A stretch of DNA of 62,538 nucleotides from Clostridia bacterium. GTDB taxonomy: Bacteria > Bacillota > Clostridia > RGIG6154. The translations under genes and the position numbers were made by a program. The DNA lies in the NCBI GenBank assembly GCA_017410375.1, contig JAFQQW010000023.1, forward strand, positions 1 through 62,538, in the 5' to 3' direction. Below the pieces are notes generated by a model, which saw only the letters and a program-made list of their open reading frames with translations, was not told the DNA's origin and searched no databases. Below, in pieces: positions 17,197 through 27,300 of the stretch. Positions within the stretch are counted from its first letter, which is position 1. Every line of letters begins with the position of its first letter.

Positions 17197-17227
17197 AAAA
17201 GGATGTTCCGTACGGAACATCCTTTTT
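17195..17227 (+). terminator. Bidirectional terminator with parS-like but scrambled centre
   Basis: A 22-bp loopless palindrome at 17201-17222, flanked by A6 and T5, separates the convergent AraC and deacetylase genes. Its centre TGTTCCGTACGGAACA (17204-17219) has the outer arms of parS but GTAC instead of ACGT in the middle, so the CACGTG core is absent and ParB binding is not expected. Confidence 0.85.
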
Positions 17228-17972
17228 ATTTGGCAATATCTGTGATGAGGTCCTCGTGACCGCGATTGCGTCTGCCGACAATGTTGGCTGTCGGAAACAC
17301 ATAGGGTTCTCCGCCGGTGGAAAAGGTGATGTTTCCAAGCCCGCGCTCGTGTACCAGACGATCGGAATTGGCGGAATATACCCCGTTTGGATAAGAAAGG
17401 GAGGTAACCGGTCTGCCGATCATTTTTTCCAGATGAGATTTGTTGTGTGCAAAATCATTCAAAACATAGTTAGGCGTCCGTTTGATATGCAGACGTTTTA
17501 TGGTAAGATAAGCATTTAAATGCAGATAATACGAATGGTTTCCGATTTCTGCCCGGGGGGACTGCGACAAGAGCTTTAATGTATCATCGGTCAAATAGTC
17601 GGAATAATTCAATCGGCTGCCTATCACAAAGAAAGTCGCACAGGCACCGTGTTTTTCTAAAATGGGAAGCGCGTATACATAATCGCTCATATATCCATCA
17701 TCAAATGTCAAAACCGCGGTTTTTTGATTGGGGTCAGGCGGATTTTGTGCAATCTCCCCTGCTGTTTTGAAAACATAGCCTTTTTCTTTCAGATAAAGAA
17801 TATCATTTTCAAAATTCTGCGGCGAAGTGCACCAGGGACTCCACTCGCTCGGATTTTCAGATAGCTTGTGGTACATAATCGCAACAAAATTATTTCGGGT
17901 ATAGGAGTTTGCCGAAACAGGCATAACTTGTATGAAAACAATAAAAACAATCAAAAGTGCAAGCTTTTTCAT
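17226..17972 (-). CDS. Secreted polysaccharide deacetylase family protein
   Basis: 248 residues from ATG 17972, chosen for the AAAGGAG upstream and the signal peptide (KLALLIVFIVFIQVMPVSA). The NodB-type fold is shown by MYHKLSE, AVLTFDDGYMSDYVYALPIL (the DD pair with catalytic Asp) and the metal-binding region AEIGNHSYYLH. In this family the two His normally sit as H(S/T)xxH; here the reading is HSYYLH with one extra residue. SLSYPNGVYS resembles the downstream Arg/Pro motif but lacks the usual Arg. Likely acts on peptidoglycan or surface glycan, though activity is uncertain because of these deviations. Confidence 0.85.
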   Translation of the reverse strand: MKKLALLIVFIVFIQVMPVSANSYTRNNFVAIMYHKLSENPSEWSPWCTSPQNFENDILYLKEKGYVFKTAGEIAQNPPDPNQKTAVLTFDDGYMSDYVYALPILEKHGACATFFVIGSRLNYSDYLTDDTLKLLSQSPRAEIGNHSYYLHLNAYLTIKRLHIKRTPNYVLNDFAHNKSHLEKMIGRPVTSLSYPNGVYSANSDRLVHERGLGNITFSTGGEPYVFPTANIVGRRNRGHEDLITDIAK

Positions 17973-18133
17973 TCTGTTTTCTCCTTTGACGCGATAATAG
18001 TTTTCTCTAAAACGCAAAAGCGTTTTACGCACAATTCAGCATAAAAACAGTCTTTTTTCCCTTAGAAAAAGTATACAATTATCCTCTTTTTTTGTCAATA
18101 GTAAAATTTTTTTAATTATTTTTAAAAAAAGGC

Positions 18134-18162
18134 TTGTTTTTTTGAAAAAAATGGAGTATAAT
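18134..18162 (+). promoter_or_regulatory. Promoter of gap
   Basis: TTGTTT at 18134-18139 and TATAAT at 18157-18162 with a 17-nt spacer, 35 nt before the start codon of gap. Confidence 0.7.
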
Positions 18163-18196
18163 GTTTAAGATATCAATATTAAGGAGGATTTTTACT

Positions 18197-19207
18197 ATGT
18201 CCGTAAAAGTAGCTATTAATGGTTTTGGCCGTATCGGCCGTCTGGCTTTCAGACAGATGTTTGGTGCAGAAGGTTATGAAATCGTTGCAATCAACGACCT
18301 GACCAGCCCCAAAATGCTCGCTCACCTCTTAAAGTATGACTCTGCACAGGGCAGATACGACGGTCATACCGTAGAAGCTGGTGAAGATTCTATCACCGTA
18401 GATGGCAAGACCATCAAAATTTATGCAGAAAAAGACGCTAAAGATTTGCCTTGGGGTGCAATCGGTGTTGACGTTGTTCTCGAATGCACAGGTTTCTACT
18501 GCTCCAAAGATAAGTCTCAGGCTCACATTGATGCAGGTGCGAAGAAAGTTGTTATTTCTGCTCCCGCAGGTAACGACCTTAAGACCATCGTATTCAGCGT
18601 AAACGAAAACACTCTTACCAAAGAAGATACCATCATTTCCGCTGCATCCTGCACCACCAACTGCTTGGCTCCCATGGCTAAAGCACTCAATGACTATGCA
18701 CCCATCCAGTCCGGTATCATGGCTACAATCCATGCTTACACCGGTGACCAGATGATCTTAGACGGTCCGCACAGAAAAGGCGACCTCCGTCGTGCAAGAG
18801 CAGGTGCGGTTAACATCGTTCCTAACTCTACCGGTGCTGCAAAAGCAATCGGTTTGGTTATCCCCGAACTCAATGGCAAACTCATCGGTGCTGCACAGCG
18901 TGTACCCGTTCCGACAGGTTCTACCACCATCTTAACCGCAGTTGTTAAGGGTAAGGACATCACCAAAGAAGCAATCAATGCTGCTATGAAGGCTCAGGCT
19001 TCCGAATCCTTCGGTTACAACGAAGACGAAATCGTTTCTTCCGATATCGTTGGTATCCGTTACGGTTCCTTGTTTGATGCTACCCAGACCATGGTTGCTC
19101 AGATTTCCGAAGACCTCTATGAAGTTCAGGTTGTTTCCTGGTACGACAATGAAAACTCCTACACCAGCCAGATGGTTAGAACAATCAAATACTTCGCAGA
19201 ACTTTAA
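18197..19207 (+). CDS. gap: Glyceraldehyde-3-phosphate dehydrogenase
   Basis: 336-residue NAD-dependent glycolytic enzyme that oxidises glyceraldehyde 3-phosphate to 1,3-bisphosphoglycerate. Rossmann motif [14 protein letters not shown] at the N-terminus, active-site [10 protein letters not shown] with Cys near residue 154, and the conserved [17 protein letters not shown] near the C-terminus. ATG 18197 follows AAGGAGG by 9 nt. The gene is flanked by its own promoter and terminator and is not joined to pgk or tpi as in many Bacillota. Its Ctc/Ggt/Gct-rich codon use differs from neighbours and suggests high expression. Confidence 0.98.
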   Translation: MSVKVAINGFGRIGRLAFRQMFGAEGYEIVAINDLTSPKMLAHLLKYDSAQGRYDGHTVEAGEDSITVDGKTIKIYAEKDAKDLPWGAIGVDVVLECTGFYCSKDKSQAHIDAGAKKVVISAPAGNDLKTIVFSVNENTLTKEDTIISAASCTTNCLAPMAKALNDYAPIQSGIMATIHAYTGDQMILDGPHRKGDLRRARAGAVNIVPNSTGAAKAIGLVIPELNGKLIGAAQRVPVPTGSTTILTAVVKGKDITKEAINAAMKAQASESFGYNEDEIVSSDIVGIRYGSLFDATQTMVAQISEDLYEVQVVSWYDNENSYTSQMVRTIKYFAEL

Positions 19208-19220
19208 TTTGCAAATTTTT

Positions 19221-19248
19221 AAAAAGGGGTGCTCGCACCCCTTTTTTT
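19221..19248 (+). terminator. Terminator of gap
   Basis: AAAAAGGGGTGC (19221-19232), loop TC, GCACCCCTTTTT with a T-run to 19248. Confidence 0.9.
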
Positions 19249-19288
19249 CAACCCGACTTTCTTCTATATAATATACGGAGGCAAAAAT

Positions 19289-20338
19289 ATGTGTAATATT
19301 GCAGGCTATATCGGCAAAAAACAGGCAGCCCCTATTCTGTGCGAAATGATGCAGAGAGAGGAAGCGTTCTGGGGAAGCTATTATACAGGCATCACCGTGC
19401 ATGACGGCAACAAGCTACAGACCGTAAAAGTTGTAGGTAATATGGAAAATTTCTTAAATGAAACAGACGGCATTCATTTTAAAGGAAACATTGGCTTTAT
19501 GCACAGCCGTTCCAAAGGCGGCGGCGACGTGGAATGGGGTCACCCCTTTACCAATCGGGACGGCTCACTTTCCTATATCGCAAACGGTGGCTTTAAAGGC
19601 TTTGAATCGGACGATATATTCACCAAAAGAGGTGTCCTTGCCACCGAGCTGGAGCAAAAGGGCTATCTTTTCCGTTCCAAGGTTGCGGAAAGCATGACGG
19701 GCTACCCCAATCTTGCAGACGGTGGCACGGTGCATTGCAGTGATTTGCAGTGCCAGCATATCGCATCCCTGATTGATGAGGGTCTCTCCCCTGCCGAAGC
19801 GATGGCGAAAAGCAATTCCCTCTACCCTTCCGGCATTGTGGGGCTTTGTATGCATGAAAAAGAGCCTGAAAAAATTTTTGTAACCCGCCTGACCTGCCCG
19901 TTGAATGTGGGCATCACCGATGATGGCGATACATACTTTGCCACAACCCTTTTTGCTTTTCCAGAGAATGTTAAGTTCCGCACCATTGAACTTTTGCCTG
20001 CGGCAACGGTGTTTGAAGTGTTTATGGGCGGACATAAAGCAACGCCGTATCCCGTTGAGGTAAATAACATTCTGCCCCTCACCCCTGCCCTCTGGCACAA
20101 TGCGTATGTGGCGGCAGAGAAAATGCTTACGGGAAGAAAAGAAAACCCGGCAACCATTCAGGAGGTGTGGGACACCTGTGATACATTTAAAAAGGAAGGC
20201 TTTGTTCTGCAAACCGACTGCATGACCTATGGTGTATTGGAAGCATTAGAGCAGGACGGTAAATTAAATATAGTAGAAGTGCCCGACTCCGGTGCAATGC
20301 CCGGTTATGAAACAAAACGCGTTCATTTTTACATTTAA
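19289..20338 (+). CDS. Stand-alone class II glutamine amidotransferase
   Basis: 349-residue cytoplasmic protein. ATG 19289 follows GGAGG, and the second residue is Cys (MCNIAGYIG), the nucleophile exposed after removal of Met in the Ntn-hydrolase glutaminase family. HSRSKGGGDVEWGHPFTN and YIANGGFKGF correspond to the GlmS/PurF glutamine-site motifs. No sugar isomerase (SIS) or phosphoribosyltransferase domain follows; the C-terminal ~150 residues are unassigned. It probably supplies ammonia to an unidentified partner or is a GlmS-like paralogue. It is the only gene between the gap and S-layer genes. Confidence 0.85.
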   Translation: MCNIAGYIGKKQAAPILCEMMQREEAFWGSYYTGITVHDGNKLQTVKVVGNMENFLNETDGIHFKGNIGFMHSRSKGGGDVEWGHPFTNRDGSLSYIANGGFKGFESDDIFTKRGVLATELEQKGYLFRSKVAESMTGYPNLADGGTVHCSDLQCQHIASLIDEGLSPAEAMAKSNSLYPSGIVGLCMHEKEPEKIFVTRLTCPLNVGITDDGDTYFATTLFAFPENVKFRTIELLPAATVFEVFMGGHKATPYPVEVNNILPLTPALWHNAYVAAEKMLTGRKENPATIQEVWDTCDTFKKEGFVLQTDCMTYGVLEALEQDGKLNIVEVPDSGAMPGYETKRVHFYI

Positions 20339-20640
20339 AAGGGTACGAAAACGCAAAACAAACATATACTATACAGACGAAAAACCGTAAAAAACAAACA
20401 AAAAACCGTTAAATTGTGTTACAAAACCATTGTTATGTAACAAAAACCGCCGTTGGTTGACAGTTATTTTACAATTGTGTTACAGTTGCAAAAATGCTAT
20501 TGACAACGGCGAGATTTTTGTTGTATAATTTCGGTGAAGCAAGAGGAGGGAGAAACTCCCGAGAGCGGATAATCCCATTAGGGAGTGTGTCCCTCATCAA
20601 TCCTTTTGTGAAAAAAATATTTTATAAGGAGGAAGATTTT
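20339..20640 (+). promoter_or_regulatory. S-layer gene control region and leader
   Basis: A near-consensus promoter, TTGACA at 20500-20505 and TATAAT at 20524-20529 (18-nt spacer), is followed by a leader of about 105 nt with small hairpins (GGGAG/CTCCC near 20545; AGGGAGTGTGTCCCT near 20580) and a strong AAGGAGG site. Upstream are AATTGTGTTACA at 20412-20423 and 20473-20484 and the palindrome TTGTTA-TG-TAACAA at 20430-20443, candidate regulator sites. Confidence 0.75.
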
Positions 20641-23481
20641 ATGAAAAATCTGACCAGAGTTCTTGCATTAGTACTCGTATTTGCTATGATGCTCAGCACT
20701 GTAGCATTCGCTGGCGCTTTCACAGACGTTGCAGCTGACGATGACTATGCAGAAGCTATCGAAACATTGGCTGCTTTGGGCATTTTCAAAGGTTACGAAG
20801 ATGGTACCTTTGGTGCTGACAAAGCAATCACAAGAGCTGAAGCTGTTGCAATTGTTAACAGAATTCAGGGCTTGTCCAGCGCAAGTGCAGGTGCACAGTC
20901 CGTATCCTTGTATACTGACGTAGCAGCTGATCACTGGGCATTGGGCGACATCAACCTCGCAACCCAGATGGGTACTGTAAGCGGTGACGGCAACGGCACC
21001 TTCAGACCCGAAGACCAGGTTTCCTATCAGGAAATGGTTAAAATGCTCGTTGTTGCTTTGGGTTATGCTCCCGCAGCAGCAGACAGAGGCGGTTGGCCTA
21101 CAGGTTACCTCGTAGTTGCTTCTCAGTATGGCGTTTTGGAAGATACCACAAACGTTGGTGCTGCTCCCGCAACCAGAGGCGTTGTAGCTCAGCTTACCTT
21201 CAATGCTTTGACCGCTCCTATGATGAAGCAGACCGGTTATGGCGAAAACAAAGAATTCACCGTAATGGATGAAGACGGCAAGACCGAAGTTCTTTTGACC
21301 GAAAAACTCGATATCTATCGTGTAGCTGTAACTCCTATCGCTAACGATGCTGAAGCTATCGAAGACACCGTTCAGAAGGCTGGTTATGTTAAAGTTAAGG
21401 GTCTCTCTGAAGACGATGCTTGGTTCGGTGTTGCAAAAGCATTCTCCGGCGACAAAGCAGTTCTCTTGAAGGGCGAATCCGATATCGATGCTAAACTTGG
21501 TTATGCAGCAGTTGCATACATCCAGGAAAATGCTGACAAAGAATGGGAAGTTCTCTATTCTGCAATCGAAGATGGTAAGACCATCGTTGTAGAAGTAGAT
21601 CCCGCTACAATCGTTGACGTTGTAGAAAAGACCGAAGCCACCGGTTACATCGAAGTTGAAGATGAAGACGCTGGTATCGAAGAAGAATATGAATATGATG
21701 GTAACACCATGGTTGTTATCGACGGCAAAGCTGCTGTTAAATTCAACACCAAGGGTATGGATGCTTTCATGTACGATGATGAAAACGTAATGGAAGGTAC
21801 CGTTACCATGTTGTTCGAAAAGAACGAAGACGAAGCTAAGTACATCTTCGTTAAGAAGTACTACACCGATATGGTAGAAGATATCAATCCTTCTGCTACC
21901 AAGATTTACCTCAAGCAGGGTGCTGCTATCAACTTGGACGAAGATGATGTTGACGATCTCGTTTACACCATCACCAAGGGTGGCGAAGCTATCGACGTTG
22001 CTGACCTGAAGGAAGATGACATCATCACCTACAGAACTGCTAACGACAAGAAATTCTATGAAATCATCGTAACAGACACCACCATCGAAGGTTCCATTTC
22101 CTCTATCGGTAAGGATTCCGAAGGTGACACTGTTTACAACATTGGCGGCGAAAAGTACAAAGCTTCCGTTTCCGGTTATGCTGCAGGCCTTGACAACAAG
22201 TTGCCTTCCGCTCCTGGTGCTGCTGGTACTTTCTACTTCGACGCATTTGGTAAGATCGCTTACTACAGCAGAACTTCCGTTTCTGGTGTTGCTACCGAAA
22301 GAGACTACGCTTATGTAGAAGCTCAGGGTGCTGACACAACTGCATTCGGTGCTGCTTTGAAGGTTAAATTGTTTGACGCTGAAGGCGCAATCAAGACCTA
22401 CACTGTATCTGATAAGTTCATGGTTAACGTTATCATCGAAGAAGATGACGAACTCATCGAAATCGAAGGCAACGACGGTGAAGCATATGATGTATACACC
22501 GGCAACGTTATCAATGCTGACGTTATCGACCTCTTCGCTGATCTCGAAGATACCCTTATCGCTTACTCTGTAAACACCGCTGGTGAATTGGATGAAATCA
22601 CTCTCCCGATCGTTTGGGATGGCGAAAACGACGATGCTGAATTCAACCTCTATGCTTGCATGGAAAATGCTGAATTCGACGAAGACAACAACGAACTTAC
22701 CGTTCAGAATGGTCCCAGCATCTATGTTGACGAAGAAACTGTAGTATTCTACGTTGGCGACGAAGAAACCGATGAAGAACAGTATGCTATCATGGATCTC
22801 AACGCTTTCGAACATGAAGATTTCTATCATGTTGATGCTTATGCAGTAGATTCTGACAGAGTAGCAAACGTTCTGGTATTGAGAACACCTGTTTCCACCG
22901 GTAACGAAAAGGGCAACATCGCTCTGTACACCGATTACTCCACCATGAAGAACGAAGATGGTAAGACTGTTTCTGCTATCTCCTTCCTCGAAAATGGCGA
23001 ATTGGTAACTAAGTTCTGCGATTCCAAGAGCTCTACTTTCGACATCGCTAAGGGTTCCGTATTCGTATACGAACTCAACGAAAAGGGTGAAATCACCTCT
23101 ATCGAAAAGATCTTCGGTATCACCTATGATATGGACGATATCGCAGGCCTCTACGGTAAAGTAACTTCCGACGAACCCACCTACGTTGTAGGTCAGGTTT
23201 ACAGCAAGTCCGGCACATCCTTGAGACTTGGTGACTTCGAATCCAAGGATTTCGAAACTCACAAGGTAGCAGGCGATGCTAACGTATACTTGGTTGACAA
23301 CTCCGGTTCTAAGGTTAAGATCAACGTTTCTGAACTCGGCGAAGTTATGGGTAACAAGTTCGATAAGAACGGTAACCTCTACGAAGCTGACGAAGCTGAT
23401 AACTTCTATGTAGTTATCAAGTACGTTGACAAGATTGCAACTGACGTTGTTATCTACAAGAACTTCTTCAACAAAGACTGA
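20641..23481 (+). CDS. Probable major S-layer protein with SLH domains
   Basis: 946-residue exported acidic protein. Signal peptide ends in VAFAGA near residue 25. Three SLH repeats occupy ~25-205 (AFTDVAADDDYAEAIETLAALGIFKGY; LYTDVAADHWALGDINLATQMG; YLVVASQYGVLEDT) and bind secondary wall polymer. The remaining ~740 residues are Asp/Glu-rich beta-type sequence without recognised catalytic motifs, consistent with a self-assembling lattice. Strong promoter, optimal ribosome site and extreme codon selection argue for very high expression: after the TTA at codon 10 I find no TTA, CTA or TCA codon, which leaves the opposite strand open over the whole gene. If so, this lattice coats the cell to which the SLH-GH16 enzymes also attach. 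Confidence 0.9.
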   Translation: MKNLTRVLALVLVFAMMLSTVAFAGAFTDVAADDDYAEAIETLAALGIFKGYEDGTFGADKAITRAEAVAIVNRIQGLSSASAGAQSVSLYTDVAADHWALGDINLATQMGTVSGDGNGTFRPEDQVSYQEMVKMLVVALGYAPAAADRGGWPTGYLVVASQYGVLEDTTNVGAAPATRGVVAQLTFNALTAPMMKQTGYGENKEFTVMDEDGKTEVLLTEKLDIYRVAVTPIANDAEAIEDTVQKAGYVKVKGLSEDDAWFGVAKAFSGDKAVLLKGESDIDAKLGYAAVAYIQENADKEWEVLYSAIEDGKTIVVEVDPATIVDVVEKTEATGYIEVEDEDAGIEEEYEYDGNTMVVIDGKAAVKFNTKGMDAFMYDDENVMEGTVTMLFEKNEDEAKYIFVKKYYTDMVEDINPSATKIYLKQGAAINLDEDDVDDLVYTITKGGEAIDVADLKEDDIITYRTANDKKFYEIIVTDTTIEGSISSIGKDSEGDTVYNIGGEKYKASVSGYAAGLDNKLPSAPGAAGTFYFDAFGKIAYYSRTSVSGVATERDYAYVEAQGADTTAFGAALKVKLFDAEGAIKTYTVSDKFMVNVIIEEDDELIEIEGNDGEAYDVYTGNVINADVIDLFADLEDTLIAYSVNTAGELDEITLPIVWDGENDDAEFNLYACMENAEFDEDNNELTVQNGPSIYVDEETVVFYVGDEETDEEQYAIMDLNAFEHEDFYHVDAYAVDSDRVANVLVLRTPVSTGNEKGNIALYTDYSTMKNEDGKTVSAISFLENGELVTKFCDSKSSTFDIAKGSVFVYELNEKGEITSIEKIFGITYDMDDIAGLYGKVTSDEPTYVVGQVYSKSGTSLRLGDFESKDFETHKVAGDANVYLVDNSGSKVKINVSELGEVMGNKFDKNGNLYEADEADNFYVVIKYVDKIATDVVIYKNFFNKD

Positions 23482-23508
23482 TTCTTTGTAAATCAATAAG
23501 TTCATTAC

Positions 23509-23539
23509 AAGCCACGCGTAAAGCGTGGCTTGTTTTTTT
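23509..23539 (+). terminator. Terminator of the S-layer gene
   Basis: AAGCCACGC (23509-23517), loop GTAAA, GCGTGGCTT (23523-23531) and a T7 run. Confidence 0.92.
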
Positions 23540-23941
23540 GTGCAACGAAAACCACACGATAGTCGCGTGGTTCAATAGAGGTTTACCGATGAACAGACAG
23601 GAAACTAAAGTATATAACAAACGTAAATTGTTAAGCAACATTGTAGAATGATACAAACCAAATCGTTGTGAAGCCTTCCCCTCAAGGGGAAGCCTTGCTT
23701 AAAATAACCCATTTATGGGTAGCAAGTAATCGTTGCATGGCTGGCAGATGGGTAAAAGCGCACTTGTGCGCAGCCGGTATCGGGTAGGGCGTAGCCATGA
23801 AATAAAATACAGCTCTTCCGCACAGCAACAGAAAAAAAGGCTCCCTCTGACGAGGGAGCTGTCAGCCTAGGGCTGACTGAGGGAGAGAATGACGATTTGA
23901 CGGTTAGCACGTCCTTCGCCTTCAGAATGACATGTGTATTT
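23540..23941. other. Gene-free region with dispersed hairpin repeats
   Basis: No gene is supported. A hairpin CTTCCCC/GGGGAAG lies at 23675-23692. At 23839-23887 is a double hairpin (CTCCCTC/GAGGGAG then GTCAGCC/GGCTGAC) of a type I recognise as a common intergenic palindromic repeat in gut Bacillota, usually annotated only by the spurious peptide it encodes. The stretch 23540-23670 shows nothing recognisable. Confidence 0.6.
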
Positions 23942-24252
23942 TTTCTGCACGCAGTCTAAGCAGTTATTACAATATTCTGCACATAATTGCAGAGTTTATT
24001 ATGACATTCCGCACACACCACATGAAAACGCACTGGTTTTTTATAACTTTTCGTACACTGCACATGAAAACGTAGTGCTTATCATGGTGTTCTACACACA
24101 CCGCATATAAATTCAGCACATATCATGACATTCCGTATACACTGTACATAAATTCAGTACTTATCATGACATTCCGTATACACTGTACATAAATTCAGCA
24201 GTTATTACAACATTCCGCACACACTACATGTAAATTCAGCAGCAACATAGTG
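23942..24252 (+). repeat. Tandem array of 41-bp imperfect repeats
   Basis: Aligning on the ATTCCG-like core gives units starting at 23942, 23974, 24006, 24048, 24089, 24130, 24171 and 24212: two short 32-bp units, one of 42 bp and five of 41 bp. A typical unit reads ATTCCGTATACACTGTACAT followed by AAATTCAGCAGTTATCATGAC; units starting 24130 and 24171 are nearly identical. The array ends 18 bp before the -35 box of the giant dockerin gene. There are no unique spacers, so this is not a CRISPR. Confidence 0.85.
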
Positions 24253-24270
24253 TGCGGTAGCATAAAAGAC

Positions 24271-24299
24271 TTGATTTTTTGGGTGATTTGGTGTATGAT
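24271..24299 (+). promoter_or_regulatory. Promoter of the Ig-repeat/dockerin gene
   Basis: TTGATT at 24271-24276 and TATGAT at 24294-24299 with a 17-nt spacer. Confidence 0.65.
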
Positions 24300-24348
24300 A
24301 GTAGTATAGAATAGTATAACTATCCGCTAAAAAAGGAGAGAATATAAA

Positions 24349-27300
24349 ATGCTGAAAAAAGGATTGTGCTTATTGCTCACCATCTGCCTGCTCCTGCCCC
24401 TTATTCCGACAGTTGCAATGGCAAATACCGCAAATATCAGAATTTCAACCGAAGGTTTCCCCGAAAACTGGGTGAATTCCAACCAATCGGTTAAAATTAC
24501 TGCGGACAATTCCAAAAACCTGGTACAATCCATGACCGTAAACGGCGAAACCGTTTCTCCCGTAAACGGCACACCTTACTATCTCCTCAAACAAATCTCC
24601 TTTACCGATAACACCCTCACCATGGGCGTTTTCATGGGCAACCACGCTGCCAACGGCGGTCAGTTTGCCTTTACCTACGACACAACAAAACTGCAGCCTG
24701 CAACAGAGGTTGTAAATGATTTTTATATCGGTGCCACCAATATCACCCTCATCAAAAAAGCCCCCACCGATACCCGTGCAGGCAGTGGCTACTTAGATAC
24801 CGTAAAGGGCAACGGCTATGTGACCTGGGTCATCAGTACAGGCTCTGCGGTTGGCGGTGAAAATACCGAAGTTCCGCTTTTCACCATGTCCTTTGCCTTA
24901 AAAGACGGCACGACCCTTTCCGACCTTAACGCGGATACCTTTGGCACGCCTGCGATTTCCGATTTGTATAAACCGTCCATGAACCAGGCACCCTGCCTTA
25001 CCATTAACGGCACAACCGTAACTACCGATTTAAAGCACGCAGTTTGGCTGAACGATACCGTGTACGGCGACAGCATTTATCCCACCTTTACCTTTGAAGG
25101 ACAAACCAACGGCGCAGACCCCTTTGAAGTGGTGGTGACCGATAAAAACGGGAATGCACACCCCGAAACCATCCCCGTCAAAGTGGATCTGGTGTCGTCT
25201 TTGGATGCACCAACCTTTGATTTAAGCGAAGACCATACCGAAATTACTGTTTCCAATGTGGCTTGTGCTACCAACGCCCCCTCCGGCATCACCTTTAAAG
25301 CCGAGCTGTATGTGGGCGGACAAAAACAAGCCGAAAGTGCTGTGCAAAACGGTACCGCAACCCTCACCGCACCCGAAGGCGTAACCGCAACCGTGAAAGT
25401 GATTGCCACAAGCGGTGTGGGCGTTACAAGCTCTGCCAATAAAAACATTTTTGTGCCTGTCATTGACAGAATCGGTCCCGAAATTACGGTCAGCGGTCTT
25501 CCGCAGACCGAATGGAGCAATTCGGACGTAACCTTTACCGTCTCTGCCTCCGACCCGTCGGGCATCCGTGATATCAAGGTGGACGATGCTCCCTATTTGG
25601 AAGCAATCACCGCAACCGAAAGCAAGAGCTATAGCATAGTTGCAACCGATAACGAAGGAAATTCTTCTCAAAAACAGATTGAAATTAAAATAGATAAAAC
25701 CAAGCCCGAAGCCAACATCACGGTTTCAGACGAATGGGGTAAAACCAACTCCATCACAGTAAATGCCACCGACAATCAGTCAGATGTAAAAGAAATCAAA
25801 GTAAACGGCACGCTTTTGACAGGTACCGTTTATTCGGCAACCGACAACGGCTCTTATACTGTAGAAGTAACCGACAACGCAGGCAATACCTTTACCGAAA
25901 CCGTGACGGTTTCTAAAGTGGATACCACTGCACCTACCATTCAGATCATTGTGTCCGAACAATGGGGACAAACCAATCTGATTACGGTAAATGCAATCGA
26001 TACTCAGTCGGGTGTTTGCTCGGTGGAAATTAACGGCGTAGCAGTGGATAACCTTGCTGTACAGCAAAACGGTGACTACCCCGTAAAGGTGACCGACAAT
26101 GCCGGTAATGTGTACGAAACAGTCGCAACCGTAACCAAAGTTGATATCGATGCACCTGTGGTGCAAATCCATAAAACCGAAGGTTGGGCAAAAGAATGTG
26201 TGATTTCGGTTTCTGCAACAGACAGCCAATCGGGCGTAAAAGAAATTAAAATCAATGGCGAAGTATGTGAAACCCTTACCGTGACCGATAACGGAAGTGT
26301 AGCGGTAGAGGTTACCGACAATGCAGGTAACACATTCACCGAAGCGGTAAATGTGGATAACGTGGACACCGACCTGCCTGAAATTCAGGTAGACGCATTC
26401 CCGACAGAGGATGTAAAAGAGTTCAATATGACCTTTACCGCAACCGATGCCCGTTCAGGGGTGGCATCTGTTATGGTAAACGGCAATCTTGTAACCGGTA
26501 CAGAGGGCATGTACAGTTATTTTGTAAACCAGAACAAGGATTACGAGATTGTGGTGACCGACAGAGCCGGCAACGTGACAAACCAAAGGATAACAGTTAA
26601 CATCTTGGATGTAACTGCACCTACGATAAATGTTACCGGCAATCCGTCAAATTGGACAAACGAGGATGTGGTTTTAACCGTTTCTGCAGTGGATAACGGT
26701 GTATGCACCTTGTATTTTGAGGGCAATTTACTGACCCAAAACACCGTAACGATAACAGAAAACGGCACTTATACCGTTCTGGCGGTGGACGAAGCAGGCA
26801 ACCAGACCTCCGAAACGGTTGTTGTAAGCTTTATGGATAAACAACCGCCCGAATTGCAGGCTGTGGTACAGCAGACCTGGGGAAAAACCAACACCATTAC
26901 TATAAATGCGACCGACTCAGATTCGCAGGTGAAAGATGTGAAGGTAAACAATGCGTTATTTAACGGTTCGGTATATACCGCAACGGCGAACGGTGATGTA
27001 ACCGTAACCGTTACCGATTACGCAGGCAACAGCACAGAGCAGGTGGTAACCGTCAGCAAGGTGGATACTGAAAAGCCGACCGTTACTGTGACCGATGTAA
27101 ACGACACACCTTGTCTCGCATTTACCTTTGAAATAGAGGCTTCCGACAGTCAGTCGGGTGTAAAAACGGTTTATGTAAACGGCAACCCGATTCAGGGCAA
27201 CACATTTACTGCAACCGCAAACGGCACCTACATCTTTACGGCAGAGGATTATGCGGGAAATCTGTCGGACAGTGTAGAAAAAGTCCTGAACTCTGTTGAT

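Noticed and set aside
17204-17219. Third functional parS
   Set aside because: The CACGTG core needed for ParB recognition is replaced by CGTACG, so I keep it only as a look-alike.
20668-23505. 945-codon open frame antisense to the S-layer gene
   Set aside because: It is codon-register shadow of a gene that uses no TTA, CTA or TCA; its translation has no signal, domain or ribosome site and the sense strand carries clear SLH repeats.
23713-23910. Open frame over the CTCCCTC/GTCAGCC palindromes
   Set aside because: Translation (SVSPRLTAPSSEGA-like) is the typical spurious product of a common intergenic palindromic repeat, with no ribosome site.
23942-24252. CRISPR array
   Set aside because: Whole units repeat with scattered differences and no unique spacers; no cas genes are present.
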